Positions 1 through 9,975 of a stretch of 64,000 bases of DNA are shown here, piece after piece (within the stretch, counting starts at the first letter, position 1; each line of letters begins with the position of its first letter). The notes beneath the pieces were generated by a model, which did no database searches, had not been told where the DNA came from, and saw only the letters and a program-made list of their open reading frames with translations. The stretch is from Porphyridium purpureum (lineage: Eukaryota > Rhodophyta > Bangiophyceae > Porphyridiales > Porphyridiaceae). Position numbers and translations under genes: made by a program. The stretch lies in the NCBI GenBank assembly GCA_008690995.1, contig VRMN01000014.1:62001-126000 (forward strand), read 5' to 3'.

Positions 1-3000
1 ATATGCACGTTGGAAAATGTTGAAGAAGTGGTTCCCGAGCTTGACGGGAAAAATCAGAGCGTGGCTGCTTCGGAACACGAGTTGACTCACATGCCTATGC
101 AAAGAGACTGTGAGACGTGTGTCGTGGCGAAGATAAAGCGACGCCCGGCCCGAAGGCTGGAGAAAGATGTCAGTGCATTGTCATTCAATGATGAAGTCGG
201 AATTGACTTGGTGGAGCCTGGGCGAAATGTGAAGTCGGTAGATGGTTCAAAGTTTATTTTGACGCATATCGACAGAGCCACAGGATGGGTGACATTGGCG
301 GGGCTACGTGCGAAAACCCACACGGCGGTTGCGGACGCTTGGAAAAGTGTGCAAGCCGGGAGAGGATGGCCGAAGGTTTTGCGAACGGATGATGGGAATG
401 AGTTCAAGGGAGATGTGGGGAGACTGGTGCGTGAACACCTCATAAAGCACGAGGTGGGGATTCCGTACAGGCCAAACAGTCATGCTGAACAGGAGCGGTT
501 TCACCACACGCTGAATCAGGGAATCCGTGCGAATCTTGTGCAGGCCGGACTCGGGAAGCGTTGGTTCATGCACGCCGCGCAGCATTTTGCGTTCATGACG
601 AATAGACTTCACGTGGGCAGGAAGTCTGGAAAGACGCCGTTTGAATTACGACATGGTGAAAAATGGTCGCCGAGAAATCTTAGTTTGCCATTCGGGTGCA
701 AGGTGGTCTACAAAGATGATCAGCCTGACAATAAGTATGCACCGCGAGGAAAAGTTGGCATTCTCGTCGGCGTTGGAGAGCATCCGATGGCAATTTTGGT
801 GCTTCCTCGGGATGACTGGACGAGTGAGACCCCAAAAGTAATTCGCACTCAGGATTTTAAGGCATTTACCCATGAGTTCCCTTTAAAGGGAATTGAACGA
901 GAGGTGGTGAGCCTGAGCCAGCAGGAAGAGTTGCCAGAAGTGGACGAACCATCCGCGGTTGAAGCGGTGCAGGACTTGGATCGTCGTATCGATGCTCTCA
1001 GAGCTAGAGAAGCGGAGCTTGAGAAAGAGATCGAGGCATTGAAAGTGAGAGTGGTTGACGAAGAACGGGCAGCAGGCACGGGTGGTCCAGTGACGATCCC
1101 ACAGTTGAACTTAACGACTTTGCTGAAAACTGGAGCGGCGTTGGCGTCTGAGCAAGGACGAGCCGCGATGGAAAAAGAAGTCAAATCCATGCTGAAATTT
1201 GGGGTATGGGATGAGAGTCCCTTGACGCTGGAGGAGGCCCGGAGGCAACCTGGTGCTCGTTTCGTACGCACACATTTCATTTTCGGTCTGAAATTTGCTG
1301 AGATGCCGGAAGAATTTCGCAAGGTGAAGTGCCGCTTGGTGGCCGGGGGAAACAGGATATGGGGGTCCGATGGAGCTGCGACGAATGACATTTTTGATTA
1401 TGAGACGCCTGCTGGTTTGTCAGCTATCCGAATGATAATAGCTGTGGCTGCAATTCTGGGCCTTCAGATTGTTAGTTTCGACATCAGCTCGGCATACCTC
1501 CATGCGGACCTGTCTGGGCCACCTACGTTTGCATACTTACCGCGTGAAATTTGTGATTCAAAAGACACAGTAGTCAGGCTGAGAAAGGCGCTGTATGGCT
1601 TGCCCAGGAGCGGCTCGGATTTCTCACAAGATGCTCGGAGGAGATTGCAAAAGTTCCAGTGGAAGCTCGTGCATGGTGAAAAGAATGTGTACGTCCGGAG
1701 AAATGCTGCAAGTTCGTCAGTTGCGTTGTTGGCTCTGTACGTGGATGATGGTCTATTAGCCTGTCGAGAGGAGGAACGCCCAGGAATCATCGAAGAATTG
1801 AAACAAGAGTTTCTCATAGAAAAAGCACCAGAACTATTGACGGAAGGAGGATCCTTGAGATTCCTGGGGACGAGCATTTCCCTCAAAAATGGGAGCGTGA
1901 GTTTGGCGAATCAAGAGTATCAAGATGTGGTCATTCGGGAATTTGAGCAGGATATTAGACGCGTATTGCGTGCCGTGAAGTCACCATCTGAGAAGCTAGA
2001 TGGCGAGGAAGTTCTGAATTATCAAGTCATCTGGAAGACTTTGAAAGTAAGAGAACACGTCGGGAGGCTGATGTGGCTCGCCAGAACGGTTCGACCTGAT
2101 ATTGCGTATGCAGTCGGTATGATTGCCCGGTACGTTGACAAGTGGAATGTGGCAGCAGAAAGGCTGCTCGTACGAGTCGTGCAGTATTTGAAAACACCTC
2201 GGGAAGCATTGGAGTATCACGTGTTGGGGAATCTCAAGGAAGGCATCAGAGGGGTGAACATTCTTGGATACACGGATGCTGACTTTGCTGGTTGTCCAGA
2301 GAGTCGTGTGTCGACTTCTGGAAGAGCAACGTACTTAGTTGCTGGAGATTACAAGTACCTAGTGGATTGGTCTTCGAGAAAGCAGCGTTTCGTGAGCTCG
2401 TCGACTTCAGAGTCGGAGTTGGCTGCCCTAGAGGAAACTGTGCAACTCTCGTTGTTTCCTGCATTGTCTTTCTTGCGAAGTATACGTGACGGAGAGTTCT
2501 CGGTGATTTTGATGTGTGACAATCAAGCTGTGATGCGAGCAATAGAGATGGGGTACTCGCCAAAGTTGCATCATATGGCGATAACCCGAGCAACAGATTT
2601 GGCCTGGTTGCATCAGGTGTGCGAAAAGCAGAAACTTGTGAAACTGGCATTTGTGAAGACGGACGAAAATGTGGCGGACTTAATGACCAAGGCCTTATTT
2701 CCGGAGGGCCACATTAAGTGCTGGGAGAAGTTACGCGTCCCTCAGACCGGAAGGAGGAGCGTGGAATTTTAGGGTTCCGCCCCGAGAGACGCCGTAGGGT
2801 TTTGAGTACAAAACCCTAGAAAGTTCTATGATGAAAGATTGTTCGAGAAGCGTGATGATCTCGGACCTGCGAAATGTTTGTCATTGTCGTTTTGTGTGGC
2901 CTTGTGCAAAGGTCAAAGGCCGGCCGAAGCTTCTGGATTCGTTCTTGACGCGCCTTCCCGGCCATTTTTCGGATACGTGGCCGGCTGTGGTTGCGAGTTG

Positions 3001-3720
3001 TGGAACGAATCAAAACCTGTGGTGGAAATTCGTCCTGTTGGAGAAATTTGTTCTCCCGTCCTTGCTGGAAAGAGCAAGGACGAAGGGTATAAAAGGACGA
3101 AGGGGCAAGCTGGTTCCCAGGAATTTCCAGGTCAAGGTAGAAGAAGAGGTAAGGGCAAATAGAATAAAAAGAGAATTGGTTAGTTGGATTGAGGCAGTCG
3201 TTGGAAGACTTGGGTTGGATTTGCGGGAGAGGCACGCTAGCGTGTTGTGCGAGCGGATATCGGTCTGGAGTGTTTTTAAAAAGGCAGCTGGGGTTTAAAC
3301 GTACCTTCCATCACCCTTCACTTGTCAAGACCGGTCCACTCCCTCTCGTAGTCCCCTATAAGTTGAATTTTCTGTCCTCTCTTCCTTTCTAGCCACTTTT
3401 CTCTGATTGTCCTGCTTGTCCTTCCGTTCGTTTCGGTGTGTCGGTTCGTCGTCGGTTTGTCAGTTTCCGGGGTGTGGCGGTTTCCAGTTCCTGTTATCGG
3501 TGAAGCGATCCGGTTTTGTTGATTCGGTTACAAAGCAGAAAGGGAGAAATTCCAAGAGTAAACCACCCTTTCACTATGTTTCAGTACGTTCACTATTTTA
3601 CAAATGCTCAAAGACACCTGCCTTCATTAATATCAAGCTAAGAAAAGCTTATTTGAGTACCACGACGCTCGTAAATTGTTCAAACTGGGTTGAATTCATA
3701 CTTTGGTTTCTGACAGGATA
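1..3720 (+). mobile_element. Copia-type LTR retrotransposon, 3' part, cut by window start
   Basis: A single open frame (about 920 codons, ending at 2772) carries, in order, the tail of the integrase zinc-binding region, an integrase core, a linker with a coiled-coil-like stretch, a reverse transcriptase with the YVDD box, and a copia-style RNase H. This order (integrase before reverse transcriptase) is diagnostic of the Ty1/copia group. Gag and protease would lie left of the window. The open frame looks whole in the visible part, so the copy is probably young. The 950 bp after the stop are non-coding, contain a TATAAAAG box near 3089, and are probably the 3' LTR; its borders cannot be fixed because the 5' copy is not present. 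The end at 3720 is an estimate. Confidence 0.9.
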
Positions 3721-4546
3721 ATATGACGGGAGGACCCAAGAGATTTACGGGTACAGTGGGTAAGAGCAGTCCTCGACCGAGTGGAGATGGAGCTAGGCCA
3801 GATGCAGCGTATTCAAGCAAGTAGCTTTCGAGCTTATCAAGCGCAAGAGCATCTTTGATCCATACCTGGACGAGTTCGTCTCACGTGAAGATAATCACAT
3901 GCGCTTCACGGGCGCGCCAGCTGACTAATCATGTATCGCGTGGCCGCGAGGTTTCGCGGTGAGAAGCTTGCGTTCTTGGGAATTGTTCAGCAGCACTACA
4001 ACCTGAGCAGGCCGTAATATGATCTTTACCATTCTGAACCTGATGGTCCTTTTGCGTACAAGACAGGCTGAGCTATCGCAGAAGACGCGCCCGATAACTA
4101 CCAATGCAAGCTTTGCGCTGGGGCAAACCAATGCGACGCATCTTCCGCCGCCAAGCTTAGAATTCCCTCACGCCTTCAGCTGCGTGCACCACCGCCGCAC
4201 CGCCTGTCGTATCGCCTCCCCCGTGTCGCGGCGAATTCGCGCCTATCCGATTCGCCGCACTGCGTTGGAACCGTTTGGTGTTTATAGTAAAACGCATTGC
4301 TTTAATATACACTATATTAAAAAAGAGGTCGTTTTACTATTGTACCCCACGGGAGACTTCAGCCGGCACGTGAAACGGCTGCGCGATTCAAATTTTCGAA
4401 ATTCTCGCGAGTCGAACCCAAATTCGGCGACCCGGCGCGGGCACGGGGCAAAGTGCGGGGCACGAGGCAGGGGCGTGGCGGTGCGCGCAGTGGTTTTGCA
4501 GATTGACCCGACGCACCCGAGCCGAAGCAGGCGGCTGCAAGTCAGC
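3721..4546 (+). other. Spacer with decayed coding-looking sequence, then TOG gene promoter
   Basis: From 3723 to about 4150 stretches in different forward frames read like protein (for example AFELIKRKSIFDPYLDEF near 3824 and MYRVAARFRGEKLAFLGIV from 3931), but they are short and end in stops. I cannot name a family; this may be a dead host gene or internal sequence of the neighbouring element. The right part (4300-4330) holds an AT-rich TTAATATACACTATATTAA stretch about 230 bp before the next start codon, a plausible promoter for the TOG gene, and one GTAC site near 4340. Confidence 0.4.
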
Positions 4547-7500
4547 ATGGGCGCGGACGAGGATGATGTTGTACAGCAGGCCGCGGCGCTGCCGATGCCA
4601 CAGCGCCTGGCTCACAAGAACTGGAAAGTTCGCCAGAGCGCGTACGAGCACCTGGAAAGGACCTTCTCCTCAGCGTCTTCTTCTGGGTCGGTCGAAGAAC
4701 TGCAGCGGTTGCGCAGCGAGTACGCGCCGAGCGCGTCGAGCTGGGTGCGAGATGCCAACGCCGCAGCACAGTTGCAGGCCCTGGTCACGCTGGACGCGTT
4801 CGCTCAAGTGCTCGCCAGTGAGATCAAGCTGATGCTGCCGTCGTTTCAAGGATGGGACGAGATGGGCGCTTCCGGCATCTCAAAAATGGCAGACGATGTG
4901 GCGTCCGCGGTCTGCGACAAGGCACTCACCGCGCGCCCGCAGAACAAGCAGCGTGCATACAAGGTAATCGCCGAGCTCGTGTACGCCGAGTGCGGGAAAC
5001 CAGCTCTTGCCGGCATCTTCCGGTCTGGATTCAAAAGCAAGCAGCCAAAAGTCGTAGAAGGGGCTGTGCTACTGGTGCGACATGTGACGCAAACCTTTGG
5101 CACGCGCGCGCTGGACCTCGCTGTGCTGTTTGAATGTGTGCCCGCGCTTCTAGAACACTCTAATGCGGGCGTTCGTGACGCTGCCAAGAACTTGATGGGT
5201 GATGTTTTCAAGTACTTTCCGCACCGTGATGCCATGGTCGCTGTGCTGCGAGACTCCAAGGAAGCGACTCGAAAAGAAGTTGAGACTTTGATGGTGTCTA
5301 TTGACGAACAGCGGAGTTCTACCCCTTTTACACCCGAGCGGCGAACATGTGTCGACGAACATGCGGCCATCTCTGCCGAGGCTGGAAACGCGCACGAGTT
5401 GAACGTGGACGGCACCGTGAATGAGCACACCGTGCCAGCAGATGCGCCAGGTGACGGATTTGCTCTACTTCCACAGATCGATCTGCTCGAAAAGCTGCAA
5501 ACTGTTAAAATCGCTGCCGACGAAGACGTGATGGTCACTTTCCGTGCGGCCGTGGAGCACTCGAAGTGGAGTGTACGAAAGAATGCAATCGATAGTGCGA
5601 GTAGTATTTGCCAAGGCATGCGGCTGAAGCCAGACGCGGATTACTCTGAGCTTACGACGCTGTTGAAAAAAGGTGTCGCAAAAGATGTGAATATCAACGT
5701 GGCAGCCGCTGCATGTCAGTTAATCGAGGCGCTTGCACATGGTTTGCGCTCAGACTTTGATGGGCAGATGGCCAAGTCACTGTTTGTGGCACTCCTCGGC
5801 CGGCTCAAGGACAAGAACAAAACGCTTCTGAACGCCTTATCGCAAGCCTTGTTTACGCTTCATCATAGACACTGCGTCAGTCTGGACAGCGTGCATGCTG
5901 AACTGCTTGAAGCTTTCAGGGCGAAACAACCACAAATGCGCGAGCGTGCGGCGCTTTGGGTCGAGCAATGCCTGGGTACATATGAGCAGGACCATCCCCA
6001 GCGACAGCATGTGTCCGAAAGCTGCGCAGATGCCTGGTTCAAGCCTCTATTGTCTGCGTTGCTGAGCGCGATGGATGATTCGTCCAAGGAAGTCCGCGAT
6101 GCAGTGTTCAAAGCGCTGGCGCGTGTCCGTGCATGCTTTGGAGAGCGCGCCGTCGCGAACGGCTTTCACGATATGGACGTCACCAAGATGGCTCGCATCA
6201 CAGAGTTTGGCAAAGAGATGACCACCATGGAGCCGTCTGCATCTAGAATGCCGTCAAAAGCTCCGGCATCTACATCCACCACAACAAAGGCCTTGGGTGG
6301 TCCAGCGCAAATGGTGCTCCCACCGGAGCCTGCAACAGCACCTCGGTGCCGGTCCAACACAGTGCCAAAGAAAGGCCCGGAGAGAGCAGCCTCAGAGGTA
6401 GCACACGTGCCGTCATTTCATGCCAAACGAGTGGCGCGCTCGGACAACGGAACGCATGAACAGTCGTCACGGCACCTGACAAGCGCACACAAGGAAGATG
6501 CCCCAGTCACGAAAGCGGCGGCTTTGCCGAAAATGCGAACAGTCAGTAGCCGGCTTGACGCAGCGAAAAGCAGCTCTACAGGTGAAGTGGTCAGCGCGAC
6601 ATCAGGCCGACCTGGTCGCACGCTCCAGCAACAACGGAACAAGGGTTCTGGTCAGGTGAGGCCCATGCCAAGCACAGGGAGTGTTCCGGTGCACGCCAGG
6701 GATCGCTTGGTTCCATCCAGAAGGGTGGAGGTCGACATGCAGCAGACAACACCTGCGGACACCTTTGGGCCGCGTATGAAATGCATGCTGAAGGATCGGG
6801 AGTGGACAGTGCGAAAAGATGCGCTGGAATCTTTGCTTGCATGCGGGCAGACCCTTGAGCCGGGCCAGGTGGACGTCGACATGATGTGCAGCATATTGGA
6901 CATTCTTGTCGAGACATTTGAAGATGCAATCGCCGGAATCGCCTGCGATGCCTTTCACGCGGCGGGACTCATTGAGCCAATTGTGTTGCAGTCCGGCAGT
7001 GCAGGCGTGGCCAGTGGGCGAAAGGCGCTGCGTGCGGCGGTGCGGCGGCTTGGTGTTGAAAGCCGCGCACCCGTGCAAAGCGCTGCGTTAGATCTGCTTC
7101 AGACCTGCGTAAACAAGGGCGTTGATGTATCGTTCTTGTCCAGAGACCTGGAGCAGATAACGCGAGGTACGAATCCGACAGTACGACGCCTCGTTCTGGA
7201 GTGGCTGACACAATACGTAGCCGCAGTACCAGTATCATCCGGGAAATTCGGGGACGCGCTGACGAATCTGGTGCACGTTGCTTTCAACTGCTTCCGGGAC
7301 AAGCTCCCTGCGATTCGAAATTTGACGGTGAGCTTTTTGGTCGAGCTGAACAGCCATGTGCCCACGGAAGGCATTTTCAAGCTCGCGCACGGGCTGGATC
7401 CAATTGTGAGGCGCGAGGTGCTGCCATTCCTGGAGAGTACTCTCCGGACCAGGGATGGTAGTATCGGTCAAGGAATGCCGTCTCCGAAGCCTTCAGGCGG

Positions 7501-9559
7501 CATACGGAACTCGGGACAAGTGGCCGCAACCTGCGTGACACCATCTGTGTTTCGACGTGAAGCCATAATGACACCAGTTTCGAGCGCGAAGGAGGGGCAG
7601 AATACACGTCGTGTATCAGCGAATGGACGCCAGCGCATAGACCTTGATCTTGATGACCACGGCAGTACTCAGCGTGTCCCGAGCGCACATGCGTTTACCA
7701 CTCCAGAAGCTTCGCGTACTTGTCAAGTGCCGAGCGCGGCGGAAGCGTCGATCGCAGATGCGCACGAGACACCTGTTCTGGGGCTCCCGCCTCATCTTCA
7801 AAAGATCGCAGACGCTGCAATTTCATTCAAGACGCCCGACACTGTGCGCAAGCGGCTGGACTCGGACATGCTCGAAGGGAACAGTGTCGAGCGAGAAACA
7901 GCGCTGGCGCGCAAGACGGTTGCACCAACGATTGAGATGGAGGTGCAGAGTCTCTTGCTCGATTTGAGCAATGAGAACGTGTCGCTTGAGAAGCAGCACA
8001 TTGCCATGACGAAACTGGGCAAGTATCTCAAAGTTGGCAATCCACAGGCGATTGCGAAAGCAGGAACCATTGTTCGAGTTATGTGCACACAAGTAGAGCT
8101 TAAAATCTCCGAGGTGGTTGCGGATCCGCAAGGCGGAACGCCTGAAATGGTTCGATCGGTCTTTGTGCCCTTGAAAGGGTTTTTGTCGCTCTTTCAAGAG
8201 CATGTCATACGTGCTCTGGACGTTGGAGCTTTGCATGCAACCATGGAGCTTTTGGTACAGGAACTGGCAACCAAGCGAGCCGAGGCGATCAAGGAAAGGG
8301 GACCAGAATTTCACCGTGCTTTTGTGCAGGTGACGATGGCGCTTGTCGAAAGGGCAAACCGCACCAAGCTGTATTCAGTCCTGCTCTTGATGTTGGGCGC
8401 GCTTGTGACGGAAGGGAACCAGGGCAGACGTAAGGGAGCTGGCAGTACGAGTTGTCATGCACTGTCACGCCGCCTCGGCATTTTGCTCAAGCTACTCGTT
8501 CAGACACGCAAACAGGGCCTGACAAACAAGGGCACAGATGTGGTGGAGGCAGAGTGCATTTTGCGTGACGTGCACTACTTTTTTTTGGCGCATCCGCTGG
8601 TCCCAAATCTGGCGCGCGCAGATGACTTGTTGCCCCGAGCGCATCGGGCTGTCGTCGAACTGGTAGCTGATCTGGTTACGACCTATCGGGAATCTATTTG
8701 GAGTAAGGTCAGTCTCCTTCCGTCCCGGCAGAGTGTGCCTTTGTGCACCACCGTGCTTCTCCTTGAGATGATGTCGGACAAAATGAATGCCGGTCCTGCG
8801 GACTGGCGATTCTCGGAAAAAGATGTTTGCACCTGGATGGAGCTCGCCGGTGCGCCACTACCGGTCACCGATGACGAGAAGGAAAACTCTGGTGTACGGC
8901 CCCAAGACGCGGAAAGCGGTATCAGATTTTCTTATCGTGCGGAAAAGAATGGATCCGCGCTTGGACCCCTTGGTACAGAACAACGAGAGAAAGTTGAGGC
9001 GCATGCACAGTTTAATGCGATATGCTCGCGCCTTGGTGGGCCTGAGACAGACTTCCACTTCTGGGAAGATCTTGTGCGCTTCCAAAAGGAACACCCGACC
9101 TTTGACTGTGAGAAGCGTGTGGGACAAGCGTCTGCAGCGTTTCAGCACCGATGGCGAGAAGTTCTTCGGTTCAAAGGTGGCAGTCAACAGAACGTCGCTT
9201 CGCGTGCGGACATGAAGCGCGAAGAGGCATTGCTCACGCAAGCAGTAGAGGACCTGGGTAAGTCCTTTTCTTTAACGAGCATCTGTCCAGAGAAGCCCAA
9301 GCTCGCGGCTGGAAGCATTGCGGTCGACGCGGTGGATCTCGTAAGGGCATCCATATCTGACCCCATGACTGGCGAGGATACGGCAGAACTCGCTTGTGCC
9401 AAGTCAAGTGCTTCTCATGCATCCGGAGGTATCATGCCACAGACTGAACGCGAAGGAGCGGCGCCGATCGACATGACAATTGAAGAGCGCGAAGCCCGGC
9501 TGCGAAAGCTTGAAGCTCAGACTGCACAAGCGGCCCGAACTCCGCTTCCTGTGGACTAA
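4547..9559 (+). CDS. XMAP215/CKAP5/MOR1-family TOG-domain microtubule protein
   Basis: The product (1670 aa from the chosen start) would be a microtubule polymerase/plus-end protein. An N-terminal TOG array begins almost at once (LAHKNWKVRQSAYEHLE), the classic XMAP215 TOG1 opening. A second TOG starts near residue 307 (EHSKWSVRKNAIDSAS) and a third near residue 738 (LKDREWTVRKDALESL), separated by low-complexity Ser/Pro/Lys-rich linkers. A helical C-terminal region starts near residue 1125. Each TOG shows the W-x-VRK first-repeat motif that packs against tubulin. Animals and plants usually have five TOGs; only three are clear here. The frame is open upstream to 4019, but that stretch is basic and low-complexity, and ATG 4547 places TOG1 at the N terminus as in relatives. 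No intron is seen. Convergent with the next gene. Confidence 0.85.
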   Translation: MGADEDDVVQQAAALPMPQRLAHKNWKVRQSAYEHLERTFSSASSSGSVEELQRLRSEYAPSASSWVRDANAAAQLQALVTLDAFAQVLASEIKLMLPSFQGWDEMGASGISKMADDVASAVCDKALTARPQNKQRAYKVIAELVYAECGKPALAGIFRSGFKSKQPKVVEGAVLLVRHVTQTFGTRALDLAVLFECVPALLEHSNAGVRDAAKNLMGDVFKYFPHRDAMVAVLRDSKEATRKEVETLMVSIDEQRSSTPFTPERRTCVDEHAAISAEAGNAHELNVDGTVNEHTVPADAPGDGFALLPQIDLLEKLQTVKIAADEDVMVTFRAAVEHSKWSVRKNAIDSASSICQGMRLKPDADYSELTTLLKKGVAKDVNINVAAAACQLIEALAHGLRSDFDGQMAKSLFVALLGRLKDKNKTLLNALSQALFTLHHRHCVSLDSVHAELLEAFRAKQPQMRERAALWVEQCLGTYEQDHPQRQHVSESCADAWFKPLLSALLSAMDDSSKEVRDAVFKALARVRACFGERAVANGFHDMDVTKMARITEFGKEMTTMEPSASRMPSKAPASTSTTTKALGGPAQMVLPPEPATAPRCRSNTVPKKGPERAASEVAHVPSFHAKRVARSDNGTHEQSSRHLTSAHKEDAPVTKAAALPKMRTVSSRLDAAKSSSTGEVVSATSGRPGRTLQQQRNKGSGQVRPMPSTGSVPVHARDRLVPSRRVEVDMQQTTPADTFGPRMKCMLKDREWTVRKDALESLLACGQTLEPGQVDVDMMCSILDILVETFEDAIAGIACDAFHAAGLIEPIVLQSGSAGVASGRKALRAAVRRLGVESRAPVQSAALDLLQTCVNKGVDVSFLSRDLEQITRGTNPTVRRLVLEWLTQYVAAVPVSSGKFGDALTNLVHVAFNCFRDKLPAIRNLTVSFLVELNSHVPTEGIFKLAHGLDPIVRREVLPFLESTLRTRDGSIGQGMPSPKPSGGIRNSGQVAATCVTPSVFRREAIMTPVSSAKEGQNTRRVSANGRQRIDLDLDDHGSTQRVPSAHAFTTPEASRTCQVPSAAEASIADAHETPVLGLPPHLQKIADAAISFKTPDTVRKRLDSDMLEGNSVERETALARKTVAPTIEMEVQSLLLDLSNENVSLEKQHIAMTKLGKYLKVGNPQAIAKAGTIVRVMCTQVELKISEVVADPQGGTPEMVRSVFVPLKGFLSLFQEHVIRALDVGALHATMELLVQELATKRAEAIKERGPEFHRAFVQVTMALVERANRTKLYSVLLLMLGALVTEGNQGRRKGAGSTSCHALSRRLGILLKLLVQTRKQGLTNKGTDVVEAECILRDVHYFFLAHPLVPNLARADDLLPRAHRAVVELVADLVTTYRESIWSKVSLLPSRQSVPLCTTVLLLEMMSDKMNAGPADWRFSEKDVCTWMELAGAPLPVTDDEKENSGVRPQDAESGIRFSYRAEKNGSALGPLGTEQREKVEAHAQFNAICSRLGGPETDFHFWEDLVRFQKEHPTFDCEKRVGQASAAFQHRWREVLRFKGGSQQNVASRADMKREEALLTQAVEDLGKSFSLTSICPEKPKLAAGSIAVDAVDLVRASISDPMTGEDTAELACAKSSASHASGGIMPQTEREGAAPIDMTIEEREARLRKLEAQTAQAARTPLPVD

Positions 9560-9975
9560 GTTGTCCATCCGCGCTTTCGCAGAGCCAGCCGAAGAGAGGC
9601 TTGGTCAAAAGTAAATCTTCGCTCTCTGCTCGTGGCCAGACGACAGCCTTGTGTGGGGTTGACTCCGGGATGAGTAGGCATCATTTCCACATTCATGGTT
9701 CCGTCTCCTTCTCCTGGCTCTGTGGGCTCTTTTTTCTCTTCCTTTCCCGGCTAGATGCGGACGTGTTATTCGCCAATGAAATTGGCGAGATTCCTTCGCG
9801 TGTAGGGGAATGGATAGTGTTCGATTGACAATGGAAATGACAGCTCGCTGCGACCATGCATCTTTCCCTCCCCGCGGAAACGCGCTCGTGACGAGAGAGC
9901 TGTATTTCGCAAAGATACATTCGCACTACACGCACGAAACGTACGACATTTCTCCTGAAATAAATGATCTTTGTT
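9560..9975. other. Convergent 3' spacer
   Basis: About 415 bp between two convergent stops. It contains a perfect 7-bp stem with a 3-nt loop (cgccaat-gaa-attggcg, 9771-9787) and T-rich stretches near 9729. No gene is supported; probably the two 3' UTRs. Confidence 0.5.

Noticed and set aside
9771-9787. Hairpin cgccaat-gaa-attggcg as a histone-type stem-loop
   Set aside because: It does not fit the histone consensus and the gene is not a histone; left as an unexplained small palindrome.
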